This document shows positions 55,702 to 64,000 of a stretch of DNA of 64,000 nt, piece after piece; position 1 is the stretch's first letter, and each line of letters begins with the position of its first letter. The position numbers and the translations under genes are program-made. The notes below the pieces were generated by a model, which did no database searches, was not told where the DNA came from, and saw only the letters and a program-made list of their open reading frames with translations. Source of the stretch: Erwinia aphidicola (GTDB lineage Bacteria; Pseudomonadota; Gammaproteobacteria; Enterobacterales; Enterobacteriaceae); the NCBI RefSeq assembly GCF_024169515.1, contig NZ_JAMKCQ010000001.1:1860001-1924000 (forward strand), given 5' to 3'.

Positions 55702-57552
55702 ATGCCTAAGTACCGTTCCGCCACCACCACCCACGGGCGCAATATGGCCGGTGCCCGTGCCCTCTGGCGCGCCACAGGAATGACCGATGATGATTTCGGT
55801 AAGCCGATCATCGCCGTGGTTAACTCCTTTACGCAATTTGTACCGGGCCACGTTCACCTGCGCGACCTGGGTAAGCTGGTTGCTGAGGAAATTGAAGCCT
55901 CAGGCGGCGTGGCGAAAGAGTTCAACACCATCGCAGTGGATGATGGTATCGCCATGGGCCACGGCGGAATGCTCTATTCTCTGCCATCCCGTGAGCTGAT
56001 CGCCGACTCCGTGGAGTACATGGTAAACGCCCACTGTGCCGATGCCATGGTGTGTATCTCTAACTGTGACAAAATCACCCCGGGCATGCTGATGGCGTCA
56101 CTGCGCCTGAACATTCCGGTGATCTTCGTTTCCGGCGGCCCGATGGAAGCCGGTAAAACCAAACTGTCTGATAAAATCATCAAGCTCGACCTCGTCGATG
56201 CCATGATCCAGGGTGCGAACCCGAACGTCAGCGATGCAGAGAGCGATCAGATTGAGCGTTCGGCCTGCCCGACCTGTGGCTCCTGTTCAGGGATGTTTAC
56301 CGCGAACTCAATGAACTGCCTGACCGAAGCGCTGGGTCTGTCGCAGCCGGGTAACGGCTCGCTGCTGGCGACGCACGCTGACCGTAAAGAGCTGTTCCTC
56401 AATGCTGGCCGCCGCATCGTCGAGCTGACCAAACGTTACTACGAGCAGGATGACGAAACGGCGCTGCCGCGCAGCATCGCCAGCAGAGCCGCATTTGAAA
56501 ACGCCATCACCCTGGATATCGCCATGGGCGGTTCCACTAACACCGTTCTGCACCTGCTGGCTGCCGCGCAGGAAGGCGAAATCGACTTCGATATCTCCGA
56601 CATCGACCGCTTGTCGCGCCTGGTTCCGCACCTGTGCAAAGTGGCGCCAAGCACGCAGAAATACCATATGGAAGACGTTCACCGTGCCGGTGGGGTACTC
56701 GGTATCCTCGGCGAGCTGGACCGCGCCGGACTGCTGGACAACAGCGTGCGCAACATCCTCGGCCTGAGCCTGCGTGAAACGCTGGATCAGTACGACATCA
56801 TGCTGACCAAAGATGAAGCGGTGAAGAAAATGTTCCGCGCTGGCCCGGCGGGCATTCGTACCACTCAGGCATTCTCGCAGGATACCCGTTGGGACACGCT
56901 GGATGACGACCGTCAGGAAGGCTGCATTCGTTCACGCGAATTCGCCTTCAGTCAGGACGGCGGCCTGGCGGTGCTGTACGGCAACATCGCTGAAAACGGC
57001 TGTATCGTTAAAACCGCGGGCGTCGATGAAGGCAGCCTGGTGTTTAGCGGCCCGGCGAAAGTCTATGAAAGCCAGGATGATGCGGTTGCTGCGATCCTCG
57101 GCGGTAAAGTGGTGGCTGGTGACGTTGTCGTTATCCGCTACGAAGGGCCAAAAGGCGGCCCGGGTATGCAGGAAATGCTCTATCCGACCACCTATCTGAA
57201 ATCAATGGGCCTTGGTAAAGCCTGTGCGCTGATCACCGATGGTCGTTTCTCCGGTGGGACTTCCGGTCTGTCAATCGGCCATGCTTCGCCGGAAGCGGCG
57301 AGCGGCGGCACCATCGCGCTGGTCAAAGATGGCGACATCATCAACATCGATATTCCACAGCGTGGTATCCAGCTGGCCGTGCCGGACAATGAACTGGCCG
57401 CCCGTCGTCTGGAAGAAGAAGCACGTGGGGATGAAGCCTATACGCCACACGGTCGTGAGCGTCAGGTTTCCTTTGCTCTGCGTGCTTATGCCACCCTGGC
57501 AACCAGCGCCGACAAAGGTGCCGTCCGCGATAAGAGTAAGCTGGGAGGCTAA
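55702..57552 (+). CDS. ilvD: dihydroxy-acid dehydratase
   Basis: Iron-sulfur dehydratase forming 2-oxo acids in branched-chain synthesis. The 616-residue protein has cluster cysteines in [13 protein letters not shown] (C122) and [12 protein letters not shown] (C189, C192, C195), and the C-terminal [20 protein letters not shown]. The cluster is oxygen-labile in E. coli. Length equals E. coli IlvD. ilvA starts five bases after its stop. Confidence 0.98.
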   Translation: MPKYRSATTTHGRNMAGARALWRATGMTDDDFGKPIIAVVNSFTQFVPGHVHLRDLGKLVAEEIEASGGVAKEFNTIAVDDGIAMGHGGMLYSLPSRELIADSVEYMVNAHCADAMVCISNCDKITPGMLMASLRLNIPVIFVSGGPMEAGKTKLSDKIIKLDLVDAMIQGANPNVSDAESDQIERSACPTCGSCSGMFTANSMNCLTEALGLSQPGNGSLLATHADRKELFLNAGRRIVELTKRYYEQDDETALPRSIASRAAFENAITLDIAMGGSTNTVLHLLAAAQEGEIDFDISDIDRLSRLVPHLCKVAPSTQKYHMEDVHRAGGVLGILGELDRAGLLDNSVRNILGLSLRETLDQYDIMLTKDEAVKKMFRAGPAGIRTTQAFSQDTRWDTLDDDRQEGCIRSREFAFSQDGGLAVLYGNIAENGCIVKTAGVDEGSLVFSGPAKVYESQDDAVAAILGGKVVAGDVVVIRYEGPKGGPGMQEMLYPTTYLKSMGLGKACALITDGRFSGGTSGLSIGHASPEAASGGTIALVKDGDIINIDIPQRGIQLAVPDNELAARRLEEEARGDEAYTPHGRERQVSFALRAYATLATSADKGAVRDKSKLGG

Positions 57553-57557
57553 CAAAC

Positions 57558-59102
57558 ATGGCTGAGTCGCAACCGCTATCCGACCAACCGAGTGGCGCAG
57601 AGTATCTGCGTGCGGTGCTGCGTGCGCCGGTGTACGAGGCGGCCCAGGTCACCCCGTTGCAAAAGATGGAGAAGATCTCTGCCCGCCTCGGCAATACCAT
57701 CCTGGTAAAGCGCGAAGATCGCCAGCCGGTACACAGCTTTAAGCTGCGTGGCGCCTACGCGATGATTGCCGGGCTGAGCGCAGAGCAGCGCGCGCGCGGC
57801 GTGGTTACCGCTTCGGCGGGCAATCATGCCCAGGGCGTAGCGTTATCGGCCAGCAAGTTAGGAATTAAATCCCTGATTGTGATGCCGGTCGCCACTGCAG
57901 ATATCAAGGTTGATGCAGTGCGGGCGTTTGGCGGTGAGGCTTTCCTGTTTGGCGCCAACTTTGATGAAGCGAAAGCGAAAGCCATCGAGCTGTCCGAGCA
58001 GCAGGGTTACACCTTTGTGCCGCCCTTCGATCATCCGATGGTGATTGCCGGGCAGGGCACACTGGCGATGGAGCTGCTGCAGCAAGATGCGCATCTTGAC
58101 CGCGTGTTCGTACCGGTTGGCGGCGGCGGTCTGGCCGCAGGCGTGGCGGTGTTGATCAAACAGCTGATGCCGCAAATCAAAGTGATTGCGGTCGAGGCGG
58201 CGGACTCAGCCTGCCTGAAGGCGGCGCTGGATGCCGGGCATCCGGTCGATCTACCACGCGTCGGGCTGTTTGCCGAAGGCGTGGCGGTGAAGCGCATCGG
58301 CAGCGAGACCTTCCGGCTGTGCCAGGAGTATCTTGACGACATCATCACCGTCGACAGCGATGCCATTTGCGCGGCGATGAAGGATCTGTTCGATGATGTG
58401 CGTGCGGTGGCGGAGCCTTCCGGCGCGCTGGCGCTGGCGGGGATGAAGAAGTATATCCAGCAGCATCAGATCCAGGGTGAACGGCTGGCGCACGTGCTGT
58501 CCGGTGCTAACGTCAACTTCCACGGCCTGCGCTACGTTTCCGAGCGTTGTGAACTGGGCGAGCAGCGTGAAGCGCTACTGGCCGTAACAATTCCCGAGCA
58601 GCAGGGCAGCTTCCTGCGCTTCTGCCAGCTGCTGGGCGGGCGTTCGGTGACCGAGTTCAACTATCGCTATGCCAACGCTGACGAGGCCTGCATCTTTGTT
58701 GGCGTACGCCTGACGCGCGGCATGGAGGAGCGCCACGAGATCCTGCAGCTGCTGTCAGAAGGCGGTTATCAAGTCGTGGATCTCTCCGATGACGAAATGG
58801 CGAAGCTTCACGTGCGCTATATGGTCGGCGGGCGACCGTCGAAACCGCTGCGCGAGCGGCTGTTCAGCTTTGAATTCCCGGAGGCGCCCGGTGCGCTGCT
58901 GCGCTTCCTGCAGACGCTGGGCACCCACTGGAATATCTCATTGTTTCACTACCGCAGCCACGGTACTGACTACGGTCGCGTTCTGGCGGCGTTTGAGCTG
59001 AGCGACAGCGAGCCGCAGTTTGAAGAGCACCTGGCGGCGCTGGGTTATGATTTCCACGATGAAACCAATAATCCGGCCTTCCGTTTCTTCCTCGCGGGCT
59101 AA
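57558..59102 (+). CDS. ilvA: threonine deaminase (biosynthetic)
   Basis: PLP enzyme converting threonine to 2-oxobutyrate, the committed isoleucine step. The 514-residue protein has K62 in QPVHSFKLRGAYAM, VTASAGNHAQGVALSA and the PLP phosphate loop VGGGGLAAG. Two C-terminal ACT-like regulatory domains (about 335-415 and 430-510) mark the isoleucine-inhibited biosynthetic form rather than the catabolic TdcB. Last gene of the operon. Its final four bases overlap ilvY on the other strand. Confidence 0.98.
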   Translation: MAESQPLSDQPSGAEYLRAVLRAPVYEAAQVTPLQKMEKISARLGNTILVKREDRQPVHSFKLRGAYAMIAGLSAEQRARGVVTASAGNHAQGVALSASKLGIKSLIVMPVATADIKVDAVRAFGGEAFLFGANFDEAKAKAIELSEQQGYTFVPPFDHPMVIAGQGTLAMELLQQDAHLDRVFVPVGGGGLAAGVAVLIKQLMPQIKVIAVEAADSACLKAALDAGHPVDLPRVGLFAEGVAVKRIGSETFRLCQEYLDDIITVDSDAICAAMKDLFDDVRAVAEPSGALALAGMKKYIQQHQIQGERLAHVLSGANVNFHGLRYVSERCELGEQREALLAVTIPEQQGSFLRFCQLLGGRSVTEFNYRYANADEACIFVGVRLTRGMEERHEILQLLSEGGYQVVDLSDDEMAKLHVRYMVGGRPSKPLRERLFSFEFPEAPGALLRFLQTLGTHWNISLFHYRSHGTDYGRVLAAFELSDSEPQFEEHLAALGYDFHDETNNPAFRFFLAG

Positions 59103-59980
59103 AGCAGTTTCCAGAAAGCATCAATAAGCGGCTCAGTGAGCCGCTTTTTTTGTACGCATACGCCGAGTTCAAACGGTGCCACCATCTCGACATCTTCCAG
59201 CTCCAGAATACGGTTACGGATTGGCTCCGGACTGTTCTCCAGCACCACATCCGGCAGCAGTGCGATGCCGCACCCCAGCGCCACCATCGAGACAATCGCC
59301 TCATGTCCGGAAACCGTAGCGTAAATCAGTGGGTTCGCGATATGGCGATGGCGGAACCATAAATCAATGCGCCGCCGCGACGGCCCCTGCGCGGGCAGAA
59401 TAAATGGGATTTGCGCCCAGTCGGGATGTGGCTGCGTTGCCTGGCTACGCACCGGGCACGGCAGCGCGGGGGCGATCAGCACCAGCGGGATCAGCCCGAG
59501 TGGCATAAAACCAATGCTGCCGGGCAGCGTTTCTGGCCGCCCGGCGATGGCAATATCGGCCTCATTGGTCTGGACTTTCTCCACCGCGTCGGCGGCGTCC
59601 CCGGTGGTCAGTTTGATTTCTACCAGCGGATGCTCGGCGCGGAAGCGATCAAGGATGGGCGGCAGATGGCTGTAAGCGGCGGTCACCGAGCAGAACAGAC
59701 GCAGTTCACCACTCAGTGACGGGCCATTCTGCCCGATGGCGTGGCGCATCTGCTGATACTGCAACAGCGTTTGCTGAGCGAACTGGCGCAGGCGCTCACC
59801 GGCATCGGTCAGGGTTACCGTGCGGTTATCGCGTAAAAACAGTGTCTGCCCGAGGTCCTCCTCCAGCCGCTGGATCTGCCGTGACAGCGTAGAGGGGCTG
59901 ACGTGCATCGCCCTTGCGCTGCGGCCAAAATGGCGGCTATCGGCGAGATGGAGAAACAATTTCAGGTCACGCAGATCCAT
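59099..59980 (-). CDS. ilvY: LysR-family activator IlvY
   Basis: Activates divergent ilvC when acetolactate or acetohydroxybutyrate accumulates. The 293-residue protein has the HTH MDLRDLKLFLHLADSRHFGR followed by SARAMHVSPSTLSRQIQRLE, and the LysR effector domain. Matches E. coli IlvY (297 residues). The 160-base gap to ilvC holds the operator. Convergent overlap of four bases with ilvA. Confidence 0.96.
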   Translation of the reverse strand: MDLRDLKLFLHLADSRHFGRSARAMHVSPSTLSRQIQRLEEDLGQTLFLRDNRTVTLTDAGERLRQFAQQTLLQYQQMRHAIGQNGPSLSGELRLFCSVTAAYSHLPPILDRFRAEHPLVEIKLTTGDAADAVEKVQTNEADIAIAGRPETLPGSIGFMPLGLIPLVLIAPALPCPVRSQATQPHPDWAQIPFILPAQGPSRRRIDLWFRHRHIANPLIYATVSGHEAIVSMVALGCGIALLPDVVLENSPEPIRNRILELEDVEMVAPFELGVCVQKKRLTEPLIDAFWKLL

Positions 59981-60003
59981 ACAGTTTGGGCCTCAAAGCT
60001 ATG

Positions 60004-60018
60004 TTGCAAAAAGTGCAA
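60004..60018. promoter_or_regulatory. IlvY operator-like dyad
   Basis: TTGCAAAAAGTGCAA is an interrupted palindrome (TTGCA-5-TGCAA) in the ilvY-ilvC gap, near the ilvY start. The position fits one of the two IlvY operators known in E. coli, but the assignment is inferred. Confidence 0.5.
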
Positions 60019-60140
60019 CGTCACGTTGTTAATATATCAATTTCAGCAATGCATTTCCTGTCATATGATAGGGTTTATACAGGGTCGGAAAGAGAGACCC
60101 GATAACAGACAAACGCATCACAACCTCATACGGAGTACCC

Positions 60141-61619
60141 ATGGCTAACTATTTCAACACTTTGAACCTGCGCAACCAGCTGGCGCAATTAGGTAAATGC
60201 CGCTTTATGGCGCGTGAAGAATTTGCTGATGAAGCGAGCTACCTGAAAGGTAAAAAAGTCGTCATCGTTGGCTGTGGTGCTCAGGGCCTGAACCAGGGCC
60301 TGAACATGCGTGATTCTGGCCTCGACATTGCTTACGCTCTGCGTGCAGAAGCGATTGCCGAGAAGCGTGCTTCATGGCGTAAAGCGACAGAAAATGGCTT
60401 CAAAGTGGGCACTTACGAAGATCTGATCCCACAGGCCGACCTGGTGGTTAACCTGACGCCAGACAAGCAGCACTCGGCTGTGGTACAGGCGGTGCAGCCG
60501 TTGATGAAAGAGGGCGCAGCGCTGGGTTACTCACACGGTTTCAACATCGTTGAAGTGGGCGAGCAGGTTCGTAAAGACATTACCGTGGTGATGGTTGCGC
60601 CGAAATGCCCGGGTACTGAAGTACGTGAAGAGTATAAACGTGGTTTCGGCGTACCAACGCTGATCGCGGTTCACCCGGAAAACGATCCAAAAGGCGAAGG
60701 CATGGCGATTGCTAAAGCCTGGGCAGCAGCAACCGGCGGTCACCGCGCGGGCGTGCTGGAGTCCTCCTTCGTTGCTGAAGTGAAGTCCGATCTGATGGGT
60801 GAGCAGACCATCCTGTGCGGTATGCTGCAGGCGGGTTCGCTGCTGTGCTTCGACAAGCTGGTGGCTGAAGGTACGGATGCAGCCTACGCAGAAAAACTGA
60901 TTCAGTTCGGCTGGGAAACCATCACCGAAGCCCTGAAGCAGGGTGGCATTACGCTGATGATGGACCGCCTGTCTAACCCGGCTAAACTGCGTGCTTACGC
61001 ACTGTCCGAGCAGCTGAAAACCATCATGGCCCCGCTGTTCCAGAAGCACATGGACGATATCATCTCCGGTGAGTTCTCCTCCGGGATGATGGCTGACTGG
61101 GCAAACGATGACAAAAAATTGCTGGGCTGGCGTGAAGAGACCGGTAAAACCGCGTTCGAAAACGCTGCACAGTTCGAAGGTAAAATTGCCGAGCAGGACT
61201 ACTTCGACCAGGGCGTTGTGATGATCGCCATGGTGAAAGCGGGCGTTGAGCTGGCATTCGAAACCATGGTTGCTGCCGGTATCATCGAAGAGTCTGCTTA
61301 CTACGAATCACTGCACGAGCTGCCGCTGATTGCTAACACTATCGCCCGTAAGCGCCTGTACGAAATGAACGTGGTTATCTCTGATACTGCGGAATACGGT
61401 AACTACCTGTTCTCTTACGCGGCAGTACCGCTGCTGAAAGAGTTCATGACCACGCTGCAGGCAGGCGATCTGGGCAAAGCCGTCAACACGGCGACCACCG
61501 TAGATAACGCTCAGCTGCGTGACGTGAACGAAGCGATTCGTCATCACGAAATCGAAGCGGTTGGCCGTAAGCTGCGTGGCTACATGACCGATATGAAACG
61601 TATCGCCGTAGCGGGTTAA
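60141..61619 (+). CDS. ilvC: ketol-acid reductoisomerase (class II)
   Basis: NADPH- and Mg-dependent enzyme that isomerises and reduces acetolactate. At 492 residues it is the long class II form of enterobacteria. The Rossmann motif is [20 protein letters not shown] (G44-C45-G46-A47-Q48-G49), followed by the duplicated knotted domain with [20 protein letters not shown]. Start ATG 60141 follows CGGAG. Regulated by IlvY at the divergent promoter. Completes the branched-chain pathway with ilvGMEDA. Confidence 0.98.
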   Translation: MANYFNTLNLRNQLAQLGKCRFMAREEFADEASYLKGKKVVIVGCGAQGLNQGLNMRDSGLDIAYALRAEAIAEKRASWRKATENGFKVGTYEDLIPQADLVVNLTPDKQHSAVVQAVQPLMKEGAALGYSHGFNIVEVGEQVRKDITVVMVAPKCPGTEVREEYKRGFGVPTLIAVHPENDPKGEGMAIAKAWAAATGGHRAGVLESSFVAEVKSDLMGEQTILCGMLQAGSLLCFDKLVAEGTDAAYAEKLIQFGWETITEALKQGGITLMMDRLSNPAKLRAYALSEQLKTIMAPLFQKHMDDIISGEFSSGMMADWANDDKKLLGWREETGKTAFENAAQFEGKIAEQDYFDQGVVMIAMVKAGVELAFETMVAAGIIEESAYYESLHELPLIANTIARKRLYEMNVVISDTAEYGNYLFSYAAVPLLKEFMTTLQAGDLGKAVNTATTVDNAQLRDVNEAIRHHEIEAVGRKLRGYMTDMKRIAVAG

Positions 61620-61634
61620 TTCTGCGTAAATCGA

Positions 61635-61660
61635 TGTAGGGGCGGATCGCTGATCCGCCC
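61635..61660. repeat. single REP-like unit after ilvC
   Basis: TGTAG is followed by the stem GGGGCGGATC/GATCCGCCC. It has the same GTAG head as the doublets elsewhere but occurs once, and its stem bases are unique in the window. Confidence 0.7.
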
Positions 61661-61661
61661 G

Positions 61662-61688
61662 AAAAAAGCGCCGTCTGGCGCTTTTTTT
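61662..61688. terminator. bidirectional terminator ilvC / ppiC
   Basis: AAAAAAGCGCC-GTCT-GGCGCTTTTTTT is symmetric; its T tract runs into the ppiC stop codon. It serves both convergent genes. Confidence 0.92.
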
Positions 61689-61968
61689 AATTGCGGTACA
61701 ACACTTTAATGATGTGGTAACCGAACTGGGTGTGCAGCGGGCCCTGTGGCTCGATCAGCGGGCAGGAGAACACCACTTTATCGAATGCCGGCACCATTGC
61801 GCCCTGTTTGAACTCACCGAGGTGGCCGCCTTTCTTACCTGACGGACAGGTAGAGTGCTTCTTCGCCAGCTTCTCAAAATCTGCGCCGTCAGCCAGCTGT
61901 GCTAACAGGTCCTGAGCCAGTTTCTCTTCTTTTACCAGAATGTGCAGTGCTGCTGCCATTTTTGCCAT
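61687..61968 (-). CDS. ppiC: peptidyl-prolyl cis-trans isomerase C (parvulin)
   Basis: A 93-residue single-domain cytoplasmic parvulin: [19 protein letters not shown], then [20 protein letters not shown] and [15 protein letters not shown]. These hold the conserved active-site His, Cys and Phe/His positions of the family. Same location as E. coli, next to ilvC and divergent from rep. The promoter side contains the ERIC element at 62003. Confidence 0.97.
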   Translation of the reverse strand: MAKMAAALHILVKEEKLAQDLLAQLADGADFEKLAKKHSTCPSGKKGGHLGEFKQGAMVPAFDKVVFSCPLIEPQGPLHTQFGYHIIKVLYRN

Positions 61969-62002
61969 GATTGTTACCTTGAGTAAGAGTTATTTCGCGG
62001 GC

Positions 62003-62203
62003 AATACCCGTCATACTTCAAGCTGCCTGTGCGTTAGCTGCCCTCGTTCACCCGAATCACTGACTTCAGTCAGCTCATCGGGATTAGTGAGCCTCATCCC
62101 TGAGGCTCAGCCCTCGGCCAGCGCGAGCGCTGCTCAAATCGGTTTCCGACCGATTTGTCACTCTTTTGCTGCCTTCATGCAACTCGAATTATTTTGGGTA
62201 TAT
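62003..62203. repeat. ERIC element carrying an internal structured insertion
   Basis: The left end (AATACCCGTCATACTTCAAG, CTGCCTGTGCGTTAGCTG) and right end (GCTGCCTTCATGCAACTCG, AATTATTTTGGGTATA) match the two ends of the ERIC/IRU consensus and are inverted relative to each other. The central hairpin CACTGACTTCAGTCAG is present. About 75 bases (roughly 62084-62158) not found in the basic element are inserted after CGGGATT. They form three stems: GAGCCTCA/TGAGGCTC, AGCGC/GCGCT and AAATCGGT/ACCGATTT. It occupies most of the ppiC-rep divergent gap. Confidence 0.82.
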
Positions 62204-62253
62204 ACTACCACGCTGTTTTCTCCTCCCTCGCAATTTCATTGAGTGATTTATCT

Positions 62254-64000
62254 ATGCGTCTTAATCCTGGTCAGCAACACGCCGTCGAATTTGTTACCGG
62301 ACCCTGTCTGGTACTGGCTGGTGCCGGTTCGGGAAAAACACGCGTCATTACCAATAAAATTGCCCACTTGATCCGCGAATGCGGCTATCAGGCGCGCCAT
62401 ATCGCCGCGGTGACCTTTACCAACAAGGCATCGCGTGAGATGAAAGAGCGCGTGGCGCAGACGCTGGGGCGCAAAGAAGCGCGCGGGTTGATGATCTCCA
62501 CCTTCCATACGCTGGGGCTGGAAATTATTAAGCGCGAATACGCCGCGCTGGGGATGAAATCGAACTTCTCTCTGTTTGACGACCAGGATCAGCTGGCGCT
62601 GTTAAAAGACCTGACCGAGGAGTGGCTGGAAAACGATAAAACCCTGCTGCAGCAGCTGATATCAACGATCTCTAACTGGAAGAACGATCTGATGGATCCG
62701 CCGCGTGCGGCTGCGGGGGCGTTATCGGAGCGCGATAAGCTGTTCGCGCACTGCTACGCGCTGTATGACCGCCATCTGAAGTCCTGCAACGTGCTGGATT
62801 TCGACGATCTGATCCTGCTGCCGACCCTGCTGTTCCAGCGCAATCTGGAAGTGCGCGAACGCTGGCAGCAGAAAATCCGCTACCTGCTGGTGGATGAATA
62901 TCAGGATACCAACACCAGCCAGTATGAGCTGGTAAAGCTGCTGGTGGGTAGCCGTGCTCGATTTACCGTGGTGGGGGATGACGATCAGTCGATCTACTCC
63001 TGGCGCGGTGCGCGGCCGCAGAACCTGGTGCTGCTTCAGGAAGATTTCCCGGCGCTGCAGGTGATCAAGCTGGAGCAGAACTACCGCTCTTCGGAACGCA
63101 TTCTGAAAGCGGCGAATATCCTGATCGCCAATAACCCGCACGTGTTTGAAAAGCGTCTGTTCTCCGAGCTGGGCTACGGCGCGGAGCTGAAGGTGGTGAC
63201 GGCCAACAACGAAGATCACGAAGCGGAACGCGTTACCGGCGAGCTGATTGCTCATCACTTTATCAATAAGACCGCTTATAAAGACTACGCCATTCTGTAT
63301 CGCGGCAACCATCAGTCGCGGGTGTTTGAAAAAATGCTGATGCAGAACCGCATTCCCTACCGTATCTCCGGCGGCACCTCATTCTTCTCGCGTCCGGAAA
63401 TCAAGGATCTGCTGGCCTACCTGCGCGTACTGACCAACGCCGACGACGACAGCGCCTTTATGCGCATTGTGAATACGCCACGGCGTGAAATCGGTTCGGC
63501 TACGCTGCAAAAACTGGGCGAGTGGGCGATGCAGCGCAATAAAAGCCTGTTTAGCGCCAGCTTTGATATGGGGCTCGGCCAGACTCTGACCGGGCGCGGT
63601 CTGGAATCTCTGCAGCGCTTTACCCACTGGCTGCGGGAGGTAGCGCAGCTGGCGGAGCGCGAGCCGGTGGCTGCGGTACGCGATCTGATCCGCGGTATCG
63701 ATTACGAGAGCTGGCTGTTCGAAACTTCCGGCAGCCCGAAAGCGGCTGAAATGCGCATGAAAAACGTCAATACCCTGTTCCAGTGGATGACGGAAATGCT
63801 GGAGGGCAGCGATATCGACGAACCGATGACGCTGACTCAGGTCGTTACGCGCTTCACGCTGCGCGACATGATGGAGCGCGGTGAAAGTGATGAAGAGTCA
63901 GATCAGGTTCAGTTAATGACGCTGCACGCCTCGAAAGGTCTGGAGTTCCCCTACGTGTTCCTGGTGGGCATGGAGGAGGGATTACTGCCGCATCAGAGCA
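62254..64000 (+). CDS. rep: ATP-dependent DNA helicase Rep (3' end outside window)
   Basis: SF1A 3'-5' helicase that clears proteins ahead of replication forks and is needed by some phages. 582 codons are present of about 673. Visible motifs are Q motif LNPGQQHAV, Walker [11 protein letters not shown] (22-29), motif Ia [11 protein letters not shown], Walker B VDEYQDTN, motif [18 protein letters not shown], motif [14 protein letters not shown] and motif [17 protein letters not shown]. The near-identity to E. coli Rep at the N-terminus distinguishes it from UvrD. Start ATG 62254 is 285 bases from ppiC. Confidence 0.97.
   Translation, partial: MRLNPGQQHAVEFVTGPCLVLAGAGSGKTRVITNKIAHLIRECGYQARHIAAVTFTNKASREMKERVAQTLGRKEARGLMISTFHTLGLEIIKREYAALGMKSNFSLFDDQDQLALLKDLTEEWLENDKTLLQQLISTISNWKNDLMDPPRAAAGALSERDKLFAHCYALYDRHLKSCNVLDFDDLILLPTLLFQRNLEVRERWQQKIRYLLVDEYQDTNTSQYELVKLLVGSRARFTVVGDDDQSIYSWRGARPQNLVLLQEDFPALQVIKLEQNYRSSERILKAANILIANNPHVFEKRLFSELGYGAELKVVTANNEDHEAERVTGELIAHHFINKTAYKDYAILYRGNHQSRVFEKMLMQNRIPYRISGGTSFFSRPEIKDLLAYLRVLTNADDDSAFMRIVNTPRREIGSATLQKLGEWAMQRNKSLFSASFDMGLGQTLTGRGLESLQRFTHWLREVAQLAEREPVAAVRDLIRGIDYESWLFETSGSPKAAEMRMKNVNTLFQWMTEMLEGSDIDEPMTLTQVVTRFTLRDMMERGESDEESDQVQLMTLHASKGLEFPYVFLVGMEEGLLPHQS

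Overview
The window is an ordinary chromosomal segment of an enterobacterium, most likely Erwiniaceae (Erwinia/Pantoea-like). Three things support this: proteins nearly collinear with E. coli K-12 orthologues, a 16S rRNA with Erwinia/Pantoea-type variable regions, and lineage traits absent from K-12. Those traits are a short-type argG inside the arg cluster, a peroxiredoxin-glutaredoxin hybrid facing oxyR, and an intact ilvG. I see no prophage, IS element, CRISPR array or toxin/defence island. Statements about E. coli gene order and family function come from general knowledge; no search was run.

Layout. 1-6.4 kb: 5' part of mqo, a CxxC AhpD-like protein divergent from a MocR-type regulator, tpiA, yiiQ, yiiR, fpr. 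6.4-17.7 kb: emrD; the glycerol block glpF-glpK-glpX with a GlpR-like operator; zapB; rraA; menA; hslVU behind a sigma-32 promoter that overlaps the ftsN stop; ftsN; cytR. 17.9-26.9 kb: priA/rpmE, an AT-rich islet with one small membrane ORF, then the MetJ regulon (metJ, metBL, metF) with tandem met boxes. 27.1-34.8 kb: ppc, and argE divergent from argB-argG-argH around a two-box ArgR operator; argC is absent from this locus. 34.9-43.4 kb: the Prx/Grx hybrid, oxyR, sthA, fabR-yijD, trmA, a cobalamin riboswitch with btuB, and murI overlapping btuB. 43.4-49.3 kb: a complete rRNA operon (P1, P2, 16S, tRNA-Glu, 23S, 5S, tRNA-Asp, tRNA-Trp). 49.4-64 kb: hdfR, maoP, yifB, the attenuated ilvLGMEDA operon, ilvY/ilvC, ppiC and the 5' part of rep.

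How it fits together. Most genes are central metabolism (methionine, arginine, branched-chain amino acids, glycerol, redox balance) or core information processing. Their regulatory DNA is readable: MetJ, ArgR, GlpR, OxyR and IlvY sites, the ilvL attenuator, the B12 riboswitch and the heat-shock promoter.

Most notable observations. (1) argC is missing although its operator is still present. (2) The rRNA operon joins the E. coli rrnB upstream neighbour (murI) to the rrnC downstream neighbours (aspT-trpT-hdfR). (3) A family of intergenic REP/BIME-like elements keeps a GTAG/CTAC head but has a different self-complementary stem at each locus, and a 52-bp tandem array has grown from one of them. 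(4) There are two ERIC-like elements, one inside the 23S-5S spacer and one carrying a structured insertion in front of rep. (5) The tRNA-Glu anticodon stem has a U-U mismatch. No convincing new multi-gene system is present.
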